Below the pieces are notes generated by a model. The model was not told the origin of the DNA, made no database searches, and saw nothing but the letters and a program-made list of their open reading frames with translations. The translations under genes and the position numbers were made by a program. From positions 1 to 15,510 of the forward strand of contig DATJAQ010000262.1 of NCBI GenBank assembly GCA_035516075.1: DNA of 15,510 nucleotides. Reading direction: 5' to 3'. Origin of the DNA: Gp13-AA77 sp035516075 (GTDB taxonomy: Bacteria > Acidobacteriota > Terriglobia > UBA7540). Positions 6,681-13,668 of this stretch are shown one piece after another. Each line of letters begins with the position of its first letter. Positions within the stretch are counted from its first letter, which is position 1.

Positions 6681-7823
6681 TCAGCGCGAAGCCCGGGTGG
6701 GCGGTTCCTTGGCCGCGTTCAACGCGTCTTCGACGGCCTGGGTGAGAATTTCCGGCGTGGGTCCGGGATAGATCCGGCCATTGACGTAAAAAGTGGGTGT
6801 CTGGGTGACGCTCAACTGTTCGCCTTCCTTGCGCCCGGCCTCCACCCGCGCCAAGCTGGCCTGGGCATCGAAGCAGGCGGAAAGCCTGCCACGGTCGAGC
6901 CCCGCCTGCTGGCCATAGCCCAGCAACAGGTCGCGGACGTCCGTGGAACTCGCCTGGGAGGCATCGATGTCGGTCTGGTGCTTGAAGATCAGAGTGCGGT
7001 AAGGCACGAACTTGGCGGGATCCATCTGAAAAGCGCATTCATTGGCAACGGCCGCATTTTTGGACCACGCGTGAAAGGGCAGGGGAAATTCCTTGAATAC
7101 CATCCGCACCTTGTTGCCGTACTTCGGCAAAAATTCGTCCTCCAGGTACTGGTGCATGTGCGCGCACGAAGGGCACTCCAAGTCTGCGTATTCCACGATC
7201 GTCACCGGGGCGCTGGCGGGGCCTTGCGTAGGTTGATCCTTCAGCGACATGATCCCCAGGGCCTGCCTCCTCGGGTCAACGTTGAACGGGTAGAGATCGC
7301 CGAGGCCGAGGAACTTCTTGTCGCCGGTCACGATGAACTTCTGGGTCTGGGTCTGGCTCCCGTCGGTGGCTGTCAAAGTGGTGACCAGGAAATCGTGGTA
7401 CGGCGACGGGCCCAAGGCGCCGGTCGCAAGGTTGACCTTGGCCGGAATCTTGAAGTGTTCCCGAACTTGTTGGACGATGGCAGCGTCCACATCGCCATCG
7501 AGCGGCACCCATGGACCCACTAGCAGGTAGCGGCCGTCCTTGGATACGCTGACGGGCACATCCTTGCTCTGTTTGCCATCGTTCACAGTGACCATGGTCT
7601 GCAGGAAACCGGGATCGGCCGAGGGTTCGAAGGATGCGATGGTGACTTTGGTCGTGCTCACCAGGCCGAATCTTTCGCGGACGTAGCGCTCCACCTTTTC
7701 TCTGGAAGGCGCTTCGCTTTTACTCTCCGAGGACGCGGCGTATTTCTGGGGAGTGAAGATCGTGAGACCACCGACTAGGATGGTGACCGCGAGGGCGGTC
7801 CAAGCGCCTTTGAAACTCTTCAT
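6681..7823 (-). CDS. Secreted DsbA-like thiol:disulfide oxidoreductase with tandem N-terminal modules
   Basis: Likely a periplasmic thioredoxin-fold protein that makes or reshuffles disulfides. Its 380 residues begin with an N-terminal hydrophobic segment (about 7-24) after MKSFK, a signal peptide or anchor. Residues about 41-111 and 113-183 are two copies of the same module; they align without gaps (VRE.F, PS, FL, DG shared) and resemble the DsbC/DsbG N-terminal dimerisation fold ('PGF...V..DG....PVSVSKDGRYLLVG'). The DsbA-like domain runs from about 195 to 372, with active site CPSC (Cys217, Cys220) and the cis-proline loop TPT (Pro343). Two more cysteines (in NECAF and SACFD) could form a structural disulfide. 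ATG 7823 is chosen over an upstream in-frame start at 7889 because AGGAAGAG precedes it and the signal peptide follows at once. Oxidase versus isomerase activity cannot be decided from sequence. Confidence 0.87.
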   Translation of the reverse strand: MKSFKGAWTALAVTILVGGLTIFTPQKYAASSESKSEAPSREKVERYVRERFGLVSTTKVTIASFEPSADPGFLQTMVTVNDGKQSKDVPVSVSKDGRYLLVGPWVPLDGDVDAAIVQQVREHFKIPAKVNLATGALGPSPYHDFLVTTLTATDGSQTQTQKFIVTGDKKFLGLGDLYPFNVDPRRQALGIMSLKDQPTQGPASAPVTIVEYADLECPSCAHMHQYLEDEFLPKYGNKVRMVFKEFPLPFHAWSKNAAVANECAFQMDPAKFVPYRTLIFKHQTDIDASQASSTDVRDLLLGYGQQAGLDRGRLSACFDAQASLARVEAGRKEGEQLSVTQTPTFYVNGRIYPGPTPEILTQAVEDALNAAKEPPTRASR

Positions 7824-7891
7824 TGGGATGGTTCTCTTCCTTTCTTGCAAATCCCCCCGGCCACGGGTCGCCGGGGCGGCTGCGCCCATTC

Positions 7892-7921
7892 ATTCTAGCG
7901 AAGCCCCTCTTGAAAAATCAA
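7892..7921 (-). promoter_or_regulatory. Candidate sigma70-type promoter for the dsb-like gene
   Basis: On the minus strand, TTGATT (7921-7916) and TAGAAT (7897-7892) are 18 bases apart; the -10 matches five of six consensus bases. It lies between the receptor's terminator-like hairpin and the dsb-like ribosome binding site, predicting a leader of about 60 bases. It supports separate transcription of the dsb-like gene. Pattern evidence only. Confidence 0.4.
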
Positions 7922-7939
7922 ACAGGCCCTGAGAGAAAT

Positions 7940-7961
7940 GAGGGCACCCGGAGGTGCCCTC
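7940..7961 (-). terminator. Perfect 9-bp hairpin terminator after the Oar-like receptor gene
   Basis: GAGGGCACC (7940-7948) and GGTGCCCTC (7953-7961) are perfect complements around a four-base loop, beginning 33 bases after the receptor stop. On the minus strand it is followed by ATTTCTCTC and, further on, TTTGATTTTT. The strength of the stem and its position make a terminator likely, though the T run is displaced by about 16 bases. Confidence 0.65.
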
Positions 7962-7993
7962 GGTTGAGGTGGGATTCGTTCGAGATCCGGGCT

Positions 7994-10900
7994 TTAGAAG
8001 AAAGCCTTCAGGGCAAAGGTGATGGTCCGATTGCCACCCGTGAACAGGCTCGGCACGCCGAAGCCTGTGGTTTCCTCCGTGAGCCCGGCATCGTCGAGGA
8101 AGGGATCGACGCTCGAGAAGTTGGGGTGATTGAAGATGTTGGTCATGTCCATGCGGAACTGCAGCTTCACCCGCTCCGTCACCCGGGTGTCTTTGGCTAC
8201 CGAGAAATTGGCGGTGTTGGTGTGGTAGTCGCGGGCCGTATTGCGTCCGACGTTCCCGAACGGGGTCCCGTAAACAGAATCCGCCGTCTGGCCGTTGGCG
8301 ATGAATCGGACCTGGCTGGGGGTCATGTTCACTACGCTGCCGGAGGCGTTAGCGGCGTTGAAGCTGATGAGTTGGGTGGCCGCGGCACTGCAGCCTACTC
8401 CCAGGTATTGGCAGGCGTCACCCGCGTAGATGCCGACCGCTGACACCGGTGCGGTGGGGCTGCCCGCGAAGGGTCGGGCTGTCTCATCTGCGAAGCCGAT
8501 GAAGCCAGCATTGAAGGGAGTGTCGAAGAACTCATTCGGGCCCGTGAAGGTGTTGATAGCTGCCTGAACGGGTGTGTAGGGCTGGCCGCTCGCAATCAGG
8601 TAAGTGCCCGCTACGCTCCAGCCTCCCAAAAGGTGGCCGATGAGTCCTTCCTGGTTGCCATGCCACGGAATCTGCTCGACGAAGCTTAGCGTCCAGTTCT
8701 GGGGGATGTCCAGGCCTGACAAACCATGCTCACCACCCACATAGTCGAGCGGGTTCTGGGAGAAGGCGAGCGTGTTTCCTCCTCCGCCCGTATTGAAGAT
8801 GTCGCTGGTGTTGTCGGTGGTTTTGCTCCAAGTGTACGCCGTGCGCAGCGTGAGTTGGTGGGCCAGATTGGTCGCGCGGAACTCTGTCTGCAGACCCTCG
8901 TAGTCGGAGACGCCCGTGTTAGTGCGGAGGCGCTCCACGCCCTCGCTACAGTTTACCCGGCCGACCGCGCTCGAAACCACGGCCTGCGACGCCGGACAAG
9001 GCGTAACGCCGGCGGGCAGAGCGTTGGGATATACGGCCGCGATGTCTGCGATGTACGGGTTGCCGTTGATCGACTGGAAGAGGTTGCCCCCGTGATTGCC
9101 CACGTAGCGCGCCTCAACCACGGCGTTGGGTGCAATCTCCCGCTCGATGCCGAAGGTCCACTGCTGCACGTGGTCGGCCCGGAAGTTGGGAACCACGCTC
9201 GTCTGATTGAACGATCGCGGGTCAGCTGCGCCCAGCGTCAGGAAAGATGCAAGCTGGCTTCGGACAGCGGGCCCGAACGGCGCAGCCAGGAGCGGCAAGT
9301 TGTTCGCCGTGGCGCCCGAGAGCGTTTGCGCGAGCACCTGGGGTGCCGAACTTGCGATGTTGGTGTAGATGTTGTTGAAGGGTGGGTCATACGAGAGACG
9401 ATAGCCTCCCCGCAGCACCGTCCTGCCCTTGCCTGTCAATTTTCCGCCCCACTGGGGGGTATAGGCGAAGCCGGCGCTCGGCCCCCACTGGTTCTTGGGG
9501 GCGGGCAGGCTAGGAAACACCCGGACGCTCAGCGGTAGCGAGGGGTCAAAGAACGGCGACGAGCCCGTCTCGTTCTGGGTGTCAAGGTGGTTGAACAGGT
9601 CTGCCGGCTGGCCGAAGTAGGTGTACGTCAGGCCAAGGTTCAGGGTCAGATTGGGTTTCGCACGGTAGTCGTCGCCCACGTAGAAGAAGGAGTCGTGCTC
9701 GCGGAAATCCAGGTTGGGGCTGCCGAGAGTAATGCTGATCGTCGACGGAACGTTGTCTACGAAGCTCTGGAAATCCGAGAAGGAGAACTGCCCGTTGTAG
9801 TTGGGCAGGAAGACGTTAGGCGAGCGCTGGTAGGTGAGGTTGGTTCCCGCCTTTATGGTGTGCAGTCCGTGCAAATAACTCCAGTTGTCCTGCAACTGAT
9901 AGGTGTTAACGATGCGGCCCTGCGGCAAGCTAGTCGGTGATCCGAAATCGAGATAGCCGCTGGGGAGATTTACATTGGTCAGGCCCTCAGCCAGGTTGCC
10001 CTGATTGGGAATGGTGTTGCCGATGGCGTTCCCGCCGAACTCCACGGTAAGCCGGCCATAGCTGAGCCGGAATTCGTTCACCATGGCACTGGAGAGGGTC
10101 CGGGTCCAACTGAAACCAAAGTCCTCGCCGAACGACGGCACGTTATAGGGATAACCGGCCGCCGCGCTTCCGGGGTCAAGATTGAGAGGGGTCGCCTTCT
10201 GGTAGAGCCATCGCCCGTAGACGCGGTCCTTCACCCCATTCCAATCGAGGCGGGCCGTGTAATCGTACTGATGAAACGGGGTGGCAAGCGTGCGCTGGAC
10301 ACCGGCGAACTGCACCGAGCAATTGCCTCCGTCGGCCGCCGTGAGCGTCTTCGTGGTGGGAGTGCCGCTTGGGACCGGGTTGCCGCCTGTGATGCCATAC
10401 GGGCCGTAATTGGCGAGCGCAGCTACGGAAGAGCTGTCAGGGAAACAACTCTGAAGTTGCGAAAGACCGGCGGGCGTGGGCGTCAGGGAGCCCGACGCGT
10501 ATACCGTCGATCCTGGGATGATGTTGTCGTCGAATCCTCCGAATACGAACAGCTTATCCTTTTTCAGCGGTCCGCCGATGCTCGCGCCGCTGTATTCGTT
10601 GTTAAACGTCGGCACTTGGGTGAGCCCCTCGAACGCCTTCTGGGTGTTGCTCAGACTATCCAGGCGCCAGTTGCTCTCGGTGATGAAGGCGTCACCGTGC
10701 CAGTTGTTAGTGCCAGATTTCGTGATGATGTTGACCACCGAGCCTGAGTTGCGGCCATACTCGGGCCCGAAGTTGTTCGTGACAACCTGGTATTCCTGTA
10801 CGAAATCGGGGTTGGCCACGAAGAGATAAGGGCCGGCCACGGAGTTGTCGTTGTTATTCTGCCCGTCGATCTGCTGGTCATTATTGCGGCCGCGAATGCC

Positions 10901-11476
10901 ATTGACAGCGAACCCCATGCCGTTGGTGTTCGAGAAATTGGAGTCGCGGTCATCAATCACACCGGGCATCTGCAGGGCCAAGATGTCGAGCCCATTGTTG
11001 AGATTGATGGAAGGAAAACTCTGAATGGTGTTCGATCCGATGGTGTTGGTCACCTGCGACTGGGTGGCTTCGAGTAGCGGGGGCGCCGCCGTTACCTCGA
11101 CAGTGGTCGTTGCCGTTCCCAGGGTGAGCGTGAGCGAGCCCAGGCTGGTATCTTGAGACGATTGCACTCCGATTCCCGTCATGCTGAGGGTGTGGAACCC
11201 GGACTTGGAAATTGTCAGATTGTAGGTGCCAATGCTGAGTAATTGGAGCCGAAAGACCCCCGTCTGATCGGTGACGGCGGTGCGCTCCTCCCCTGTCTCC
11301 GGACTGGTGGCCTTCACCGTGGCGCCCGGCACCACCGCACCGCTGGGGTCAACCGCCGTCCCCGAAATGGAGCCTTTCACGACTTGTGCGGTCACGCGGC
11401 TGAGGCCCGGCCCAAGAAGAAACAAGGCAACGACCGCGAGTAGAAATACCGTAAGTTTGCGTAGCGTTTCTCTCAT
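7994..11476 (-). CDS. Oar-like TonB-dependent outer-membrane receptor with carboxypeptidase-regulatory-like domain
   Basis: A large outer-membrane protein (1160 residues) expected to import or bind an unknown substrate, or act in adhesion. Order: basic signal peptide with hydrophobic core (about 8-25) and cleavage near TAQ (29-31); a carboxypeptidase-regulatory-like beta-sandwich (about 32-115, GSISGTAVDPSGAVVPGATV...TGVFRL..L..GTYNLTIS); a plug domain (about 120-250, with FAVNGIRGRNNDQQIDGQ and FGPEYGRNSGSVVNIITKSG); then a long beta-barrel whose last residue is Phe, as outer-membrane insertion requires. Six cysteines lie in the barrel part as three sequence-local pairs. No obvious TonB box is visible. 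ATG 11476 is chosen because GGAGAGG lies four bases upstream and the signal peptide follows directly; an in-frame start at 11524 would translate through a palindrome. The ligand cannot be inferred from sequence, and no SusD, glycosidase or siderophore gene lies nearby. Confidence 0.9.
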   Translation of the reverse strand: MRETLRKLTVFLLAVVALFLLGPGLSRVTAQVVKGSISGTAVDPSGAVVPGATVKATSPETGEERTAVTDQTGVFRLQLLSIGTYNLTISKSGFHTLSMTGIGVQSSQDTSLGSLTLTLGTATTTVEVTAAPPLLEATQSQVTNTIGSNTIQSFPSINLNNGLDILALQMPGVIDDRDSNFSNTNGMGFAVNGIRGRNNDQQIDGQNNNDNSVAGPYLFVANPDFVQEYQVVTNNFGPEYGRNSGSVVNIITKSGTNNWHGDAFITESNWRLDSLSNTQKAFEGLTQVPTFNNEYSGASIGGPLKKDKLFVFGGFDDNIIPGSTVYASGSLTPTPAGLSQLQSCFPDSSSVAALANYGPYGITGGNPVPSGTPTTKTLTAADGGNCSVQFAGVQRTLATPFHQYDYTARLDWNGVKDRVYGRWLYQKATPLNLDPGSAAAGYPYNVPSFGEDFGFSWTRTLSSAMVNEFRLSYGRLTVEFGGNAIGNTIPNQGNLAEGLTNVNLPSGYLDFGSPTSLPQGRIVNTYQLQDNWSYLHGLHTIKAGTNLTYQRSPNVFLPNYNGQFSFSDFQSFVDNVPSTISITLGSPNLDFREHDSFFYVGDDYRAKPNLTLNLGLTYTYFGQPADLFNHLDTQNETGSSPFFDPSLPLSVRVFPSLPAPKNQWGPSAGFAYTPQWGGKLTGKGRTVLRGGYRLSYDPPFNNIYTNIASSAPQVLAQTLSGATANNLPLLAAPFGPAVRSQLASFLTLGAADPRSFNQTSVVPNFRADHVQQWTFGIEREIAPNAVVEARYVGNHGGNLFQSINGNPYIADIAAVYPNALPAGVTPCPASQAVVSSAVGRVNCSEGVERLRTNTGVSDYEGLQTEFRATNLAHQLTLRTAYTWSKTTDNTSDIFNTGGGGNTLAFSQNPLDYVGGEHGLSGLDIPQNWTLSFVEQIPWHGNQEGLIGHLLGGWSVAGTYLIASGQPYTPVQAAINTFTGPNEFFDTPFNAGFIGFADETARPFAGSPTAPVSAVGIYAGDACQYLGVGCSAAATQLISFNAANASGSVVNMTPSQVRFIANGQTADSVYGTPFGNVGRNTARDYHTNTANFSVAKDTRVTERVKLQFRMDMTNIFNHPNFSSVDPFLDDAGLTEETTGFGVPSLFTGGNRTITFALKAFF

Positions 11477-11491
11477 TTGTCCTCTCCATTC

Positions 11492-11514
11492 TCGGTGAGT
11501 CTCAGACTCACCGA
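11492..11514. promoter_or_regulatory. 23-bp palindrome in the leader of the receptor gene
   Basis: The arms TCGGTGAGTCT (11492-11502) and AGACTCACCGA (11504-11514) are perfect complements around a single central C. It ends five bases upstream of the GGAGAGG ribosome binding site (11481-11487 on the minus strand) of the Oar-like receptor gene. As DNA it has the symmetry of an operator for a dimeric regulator; as RNA it would form a hairpin with a three-base loop next to the ribosome binding site. Which, if either, is unknown. Confidence 0.7.
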
Positions 11515-11924
11515 CGCTTCTCATTTCCGCACTTCGGTGACGCGCACCAGTCGGACTGCCGATTTCCGGACTGCGCCTATCGCCGCTAAGCCCGGCGCCC
11601 GCGACCGTTCCGGTCCCGCCTCCCTACAGTGGCGTGACTACCCCGGCTCGTCCTCGGCAAGAAACTCGAGCCGATGGCGGTTCGTGAGATTGAACACACG
11701 TCCCCCTTGGGTCGGCGCCTCCAGTGCGCATGCGCCAACCGTACTCAGACTGCGACTTGGACAATTCCCAGACCCGTGCGACTCGTTTGGTCTGGCCCTC
11801 CGGCAGGCTGCACCACGAGTGTGCTGCGCCTGTTGTACTGCAGTCCCAGTGCCAAACGCCGGCACTTTTCGTCGCACGTGAAATGAATGGGTTAATGAAA
11901 CATCCGCGAGAAAATTCGAGGATT

Positions 11925-11955
11925 TATATACAGGATTCCAAAATCGGCATTCCAA
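11925..11955 (-). promoter_or_regulatory. Weak candidate promoter with repeated TTTGGAAT motif
   Basis: On the minus strand, TTGGAA (11955-11950) is followed after 17 bases by TGTATA (11932-11927) or after 19 by TATATA (11930-11925). The motif TTTGGAAT occurs twice, 14 bases apart (11956-11949 and 11942-11935), overlapping the -35 and spacer. It is the most AT-rich spot upstream of the receptor, but would imply a leader of about 440 bases. Confidence 0.25.
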
Positions 11956-12248
11956 AGTCTGTATTAAGGGTCAGACGGAAGGTGGGGAAAGCCGGCTGCT
12001 CGAGAGCCCAGACAACCTTTGACGCCGCGTCCTAATCTCATTTACGAGCCAAGGACCACTGACCACGCATCGCCCGCTATCGGCCCGTACCATCGAAGTT
12101 CGTGTGCCCACGCACTATCGGACAAATGGAATTGGACAGGCTGCGTACAGCGCGGAGAAGAGTTGATGATGTTCTGGCTCTCAGCGCTTCATAGCTGGAC
12201 AGGACAGTTTAGGAAAATACTGCAGTGCAGCGAGGGTCGATTGGGCGA

Positions 12249-13577
12249 TCAGACTTCCAATAGCAAACCGACCGGCTCCTCTACAAGCTGCTTCACTCGC
12301 ACAAGAAACTGCACAGCTTCGAGGCCATCCACGATGCGATGATCGTAACTCAGTGCCACGTACATCATGGGATGGGTTACGATCTGGCCCTGAAGGCTTA
12401 CCGGCCGGTCCTGTACTTTGTGCAAGCCCAGAATGGCGACTTGCGGCGGATTCAGGATGGGCGTGCTCATCAGCGACCCGAAAACGCCGCCATTCGAGAT
12501 GCTGAAGGTGCCGCCGCGCAGATCTTCAAGCGTGAGGGTTCGATCCTGGGCCCGGCGCGCGAAGTCCTTGATGCCGCGTTCGATCTCGGCGAAGGAAAGA
12601 CGATCCGCATTGCGAAGCACGGGCACCACCAGGCCTTCCACGGCGCCCACGGCGATTCCGATGTCGTAGTAGTGCTTCAGAACGATCTCGTCGCCGTCGA
12701 GTTCTGCATTGATGCGCGGAAACTGGCGCAGAGCGGCCACCGCGGCCTTGACGAAGAATGACGCAATGCCAAGCCTGACGCCGTAGCGTTCTTGGAAGGC
12801 CTGCCTGTGATGATTGCGCAGCTCCATCACCACGCTCATGTCCACTTCGTTGAAGGTGGTGAGCATGGCCGCCGCGTGCTGTGCCTCGACGAGCCGTTTG
12901 GCGATGGTCTGGCGCCGGCGCGACATGCGAATGCGCTCCTCGCGCCGCTCGCCACCGGCGCCACTCCGCGCCGCGCCGGGCGAAGGACCTGGCGGTGTCG
13001 CGGGAAGGGCTGCGGGAATGGGCGCGGCCGGAGTCGGGGCGGGGATCAGGGGTATCGTCCCGGCTGTGCGTGCCAAGTGGCTCTCGACGTCCTGTTTCGT
13101 CACGCGTCCTCCGCCATCTGAAGGTGCCACGTCATTCAGGTCAATGGCGCGCTCGCGAGCCAGCCTCCGGGCGGACGGTGTGGCCGCAGGCCCCGGCGCC
13201 GCGGTATCCGCCGCCAGGCCAGATTTGGCCGCTGCGACTCCCGAAACGTTGGCCTCCTTCTTTTTAGCCGTCGCGGACTCGACCGGTTTGCTTTTGGCAG
13301 CAGCCGTGGGCGCGACCTCGGAGGGCTGGGTTCCGGCGGGCGCCTCCTCAATCTCACCCAAAGTATCGCCGATCTTCACGTCGTCGCCCTCGCGTCGCTC
13401 GATGCGGGCCAACACGCCGCCGCACTCGGTGCCCACTTCCAGGTCGACCTTGTCGGTCTCGAGCGACACCAGCACTTCACCGGCGCTCACATGGTCACCT
13501 TCGTTTTTCAGCCAGTGGCCGACGGTGGCCTCAAGGATGGATTCCCCGAGCTCGGGCACAACAATTTTAGCGGGCAT
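12249..13577 (-). CDS. sucB: Dihydrolipoyllysine-residue succinyltransferase, E2 of 2-oxoglutarate dehydrogenase
   Basis: Transfers the succinyl group from E1-bound thiamine diphosphate through its lipoyl arm to CoA, in the cytoplasmic 2-oxoglutarate dehydrogenase complex. In 442 residues: one lipoyl domain (1-77) with the modified lysine Lys43 in ETDKVDLEV; an Ala/Pro-rich linker (about 80-130); a peripheral-subunit-binding domain (about 135-170, TPSARRLARERAIDLNDV...GRVTKQDV); a second Ala/Pro linker; and the catalytic domain (about 210-442) with the active-site motif DHRIVDG (His413, Asp417). FSISNGGVFGSLMSTPILNPPQ is the version typical of SucB rather than pyruvate or branched-chain E2. 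GGAGG four bases before the ATG supports the start. It lies 91 bases after sucA on the same strand. No E3 (lpd) gene follows, so E3 must be encoded elsewhere. Confidence 0.95.
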   Translation of the reverse strand: MPAKIVVPELGESILEATVGHWLKNEGDHVSAGEVLVSLETDKVDLEVGTECGGVLARIERREGDDVKIGDTLGEIEEAPAGTQPSEVAPTAAAKSKPVESATAKKKEANVSGVAAAKSGLAADTAAPGPAATPSARRLARERAIDLNDVAPSDGGGRVTKQDVESHLARTAGTIPLIPAPTPAAPIPAALPATPPGPSPGAARSGAGGERREERIRMSRRRQTIAKRLVEAQHAAAMLTTFNEVDMSVVMELRNHHRQAFQERYGVRLGIASFFVKAAVAALRQFPRINAELDGDEIVLKHYYDIGIAVGAVEGLVVPVLRNADRLSFAEIERGIKDFARRAQDRTLTLEDLRGGTFSISNGGVFGSLMSTPILNPPQVAILGLHKVQDRPVSLQGQIVTHPMMYVALSYDHRIVDGLEAVQFLVRVKQLVEEPVGLLLEV

Positions 13578-13628
13578 CAGGCCTCCAGCCCCGAACCGTT
13601 GTAAATGTCTGACTCAAGAAAACGCTCC

Positions 13629-13644
13629 AGGTTTCTTCAAACCT
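13629..13644 (-). other. Short hairpin in the sucA-sucB gap
   Basis: AGGTTT (13629-13634) and AAACCT (13639-13644) form a six-base stem with a four-base loop, in the 91-base gap between the sucA stop and the sucB ribosome binding site. It could tune the sucA:sucB ratio or protect a processed end; it may also be chance. Confidence 0.35.
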
Positions 13645-13668
13645 CAATTTGGGGATCAGGCCGCCAAG

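Larger units (their letters stand above)
11477..12248. other. Gene-free region between the receptor and sucB genes
   Basis: These 772 bases hold no gene I can support. Several frames of about 100 codons stay open on both strands but show no domain, and their start sites lack ribosome binding sites. Seen in it: the leader palindrome at 11492-11514; GCGCATGCGC near 11726-11735; an AT-richer island at about 11881-11965 with TATATA and two copies of ATTCCAAA; and a short palindrome CTGCAGTGCAG (12222-12232) soon after the sucB stop. It must contain the receptor promoter and the 3' end of the sucAB transcript. Confidence 0.7.

Noticed and set aside
8726..9538. A 270-codon + strand frame inside the receptor gene
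   Set aside because: Antisense to an intact receptor coding sequence, no ribosome binding site and no recognisable family.
11560..11800. Possible cobalamin riboswitch upstream of the receptor (GCCACTG on the minus strand near 11629-11635)
   Set aside because: Only this short motif matches. The B12 box and the other conserved core segments are absent, so the match is most likely chance.
11638..12035. Small open frames of about 100 codons on both strands upstream of the receptor
   Set aside because: No domain, signal peptide, ribosome binding site or coding-like composition; the frames on opposite strands overlap each other.
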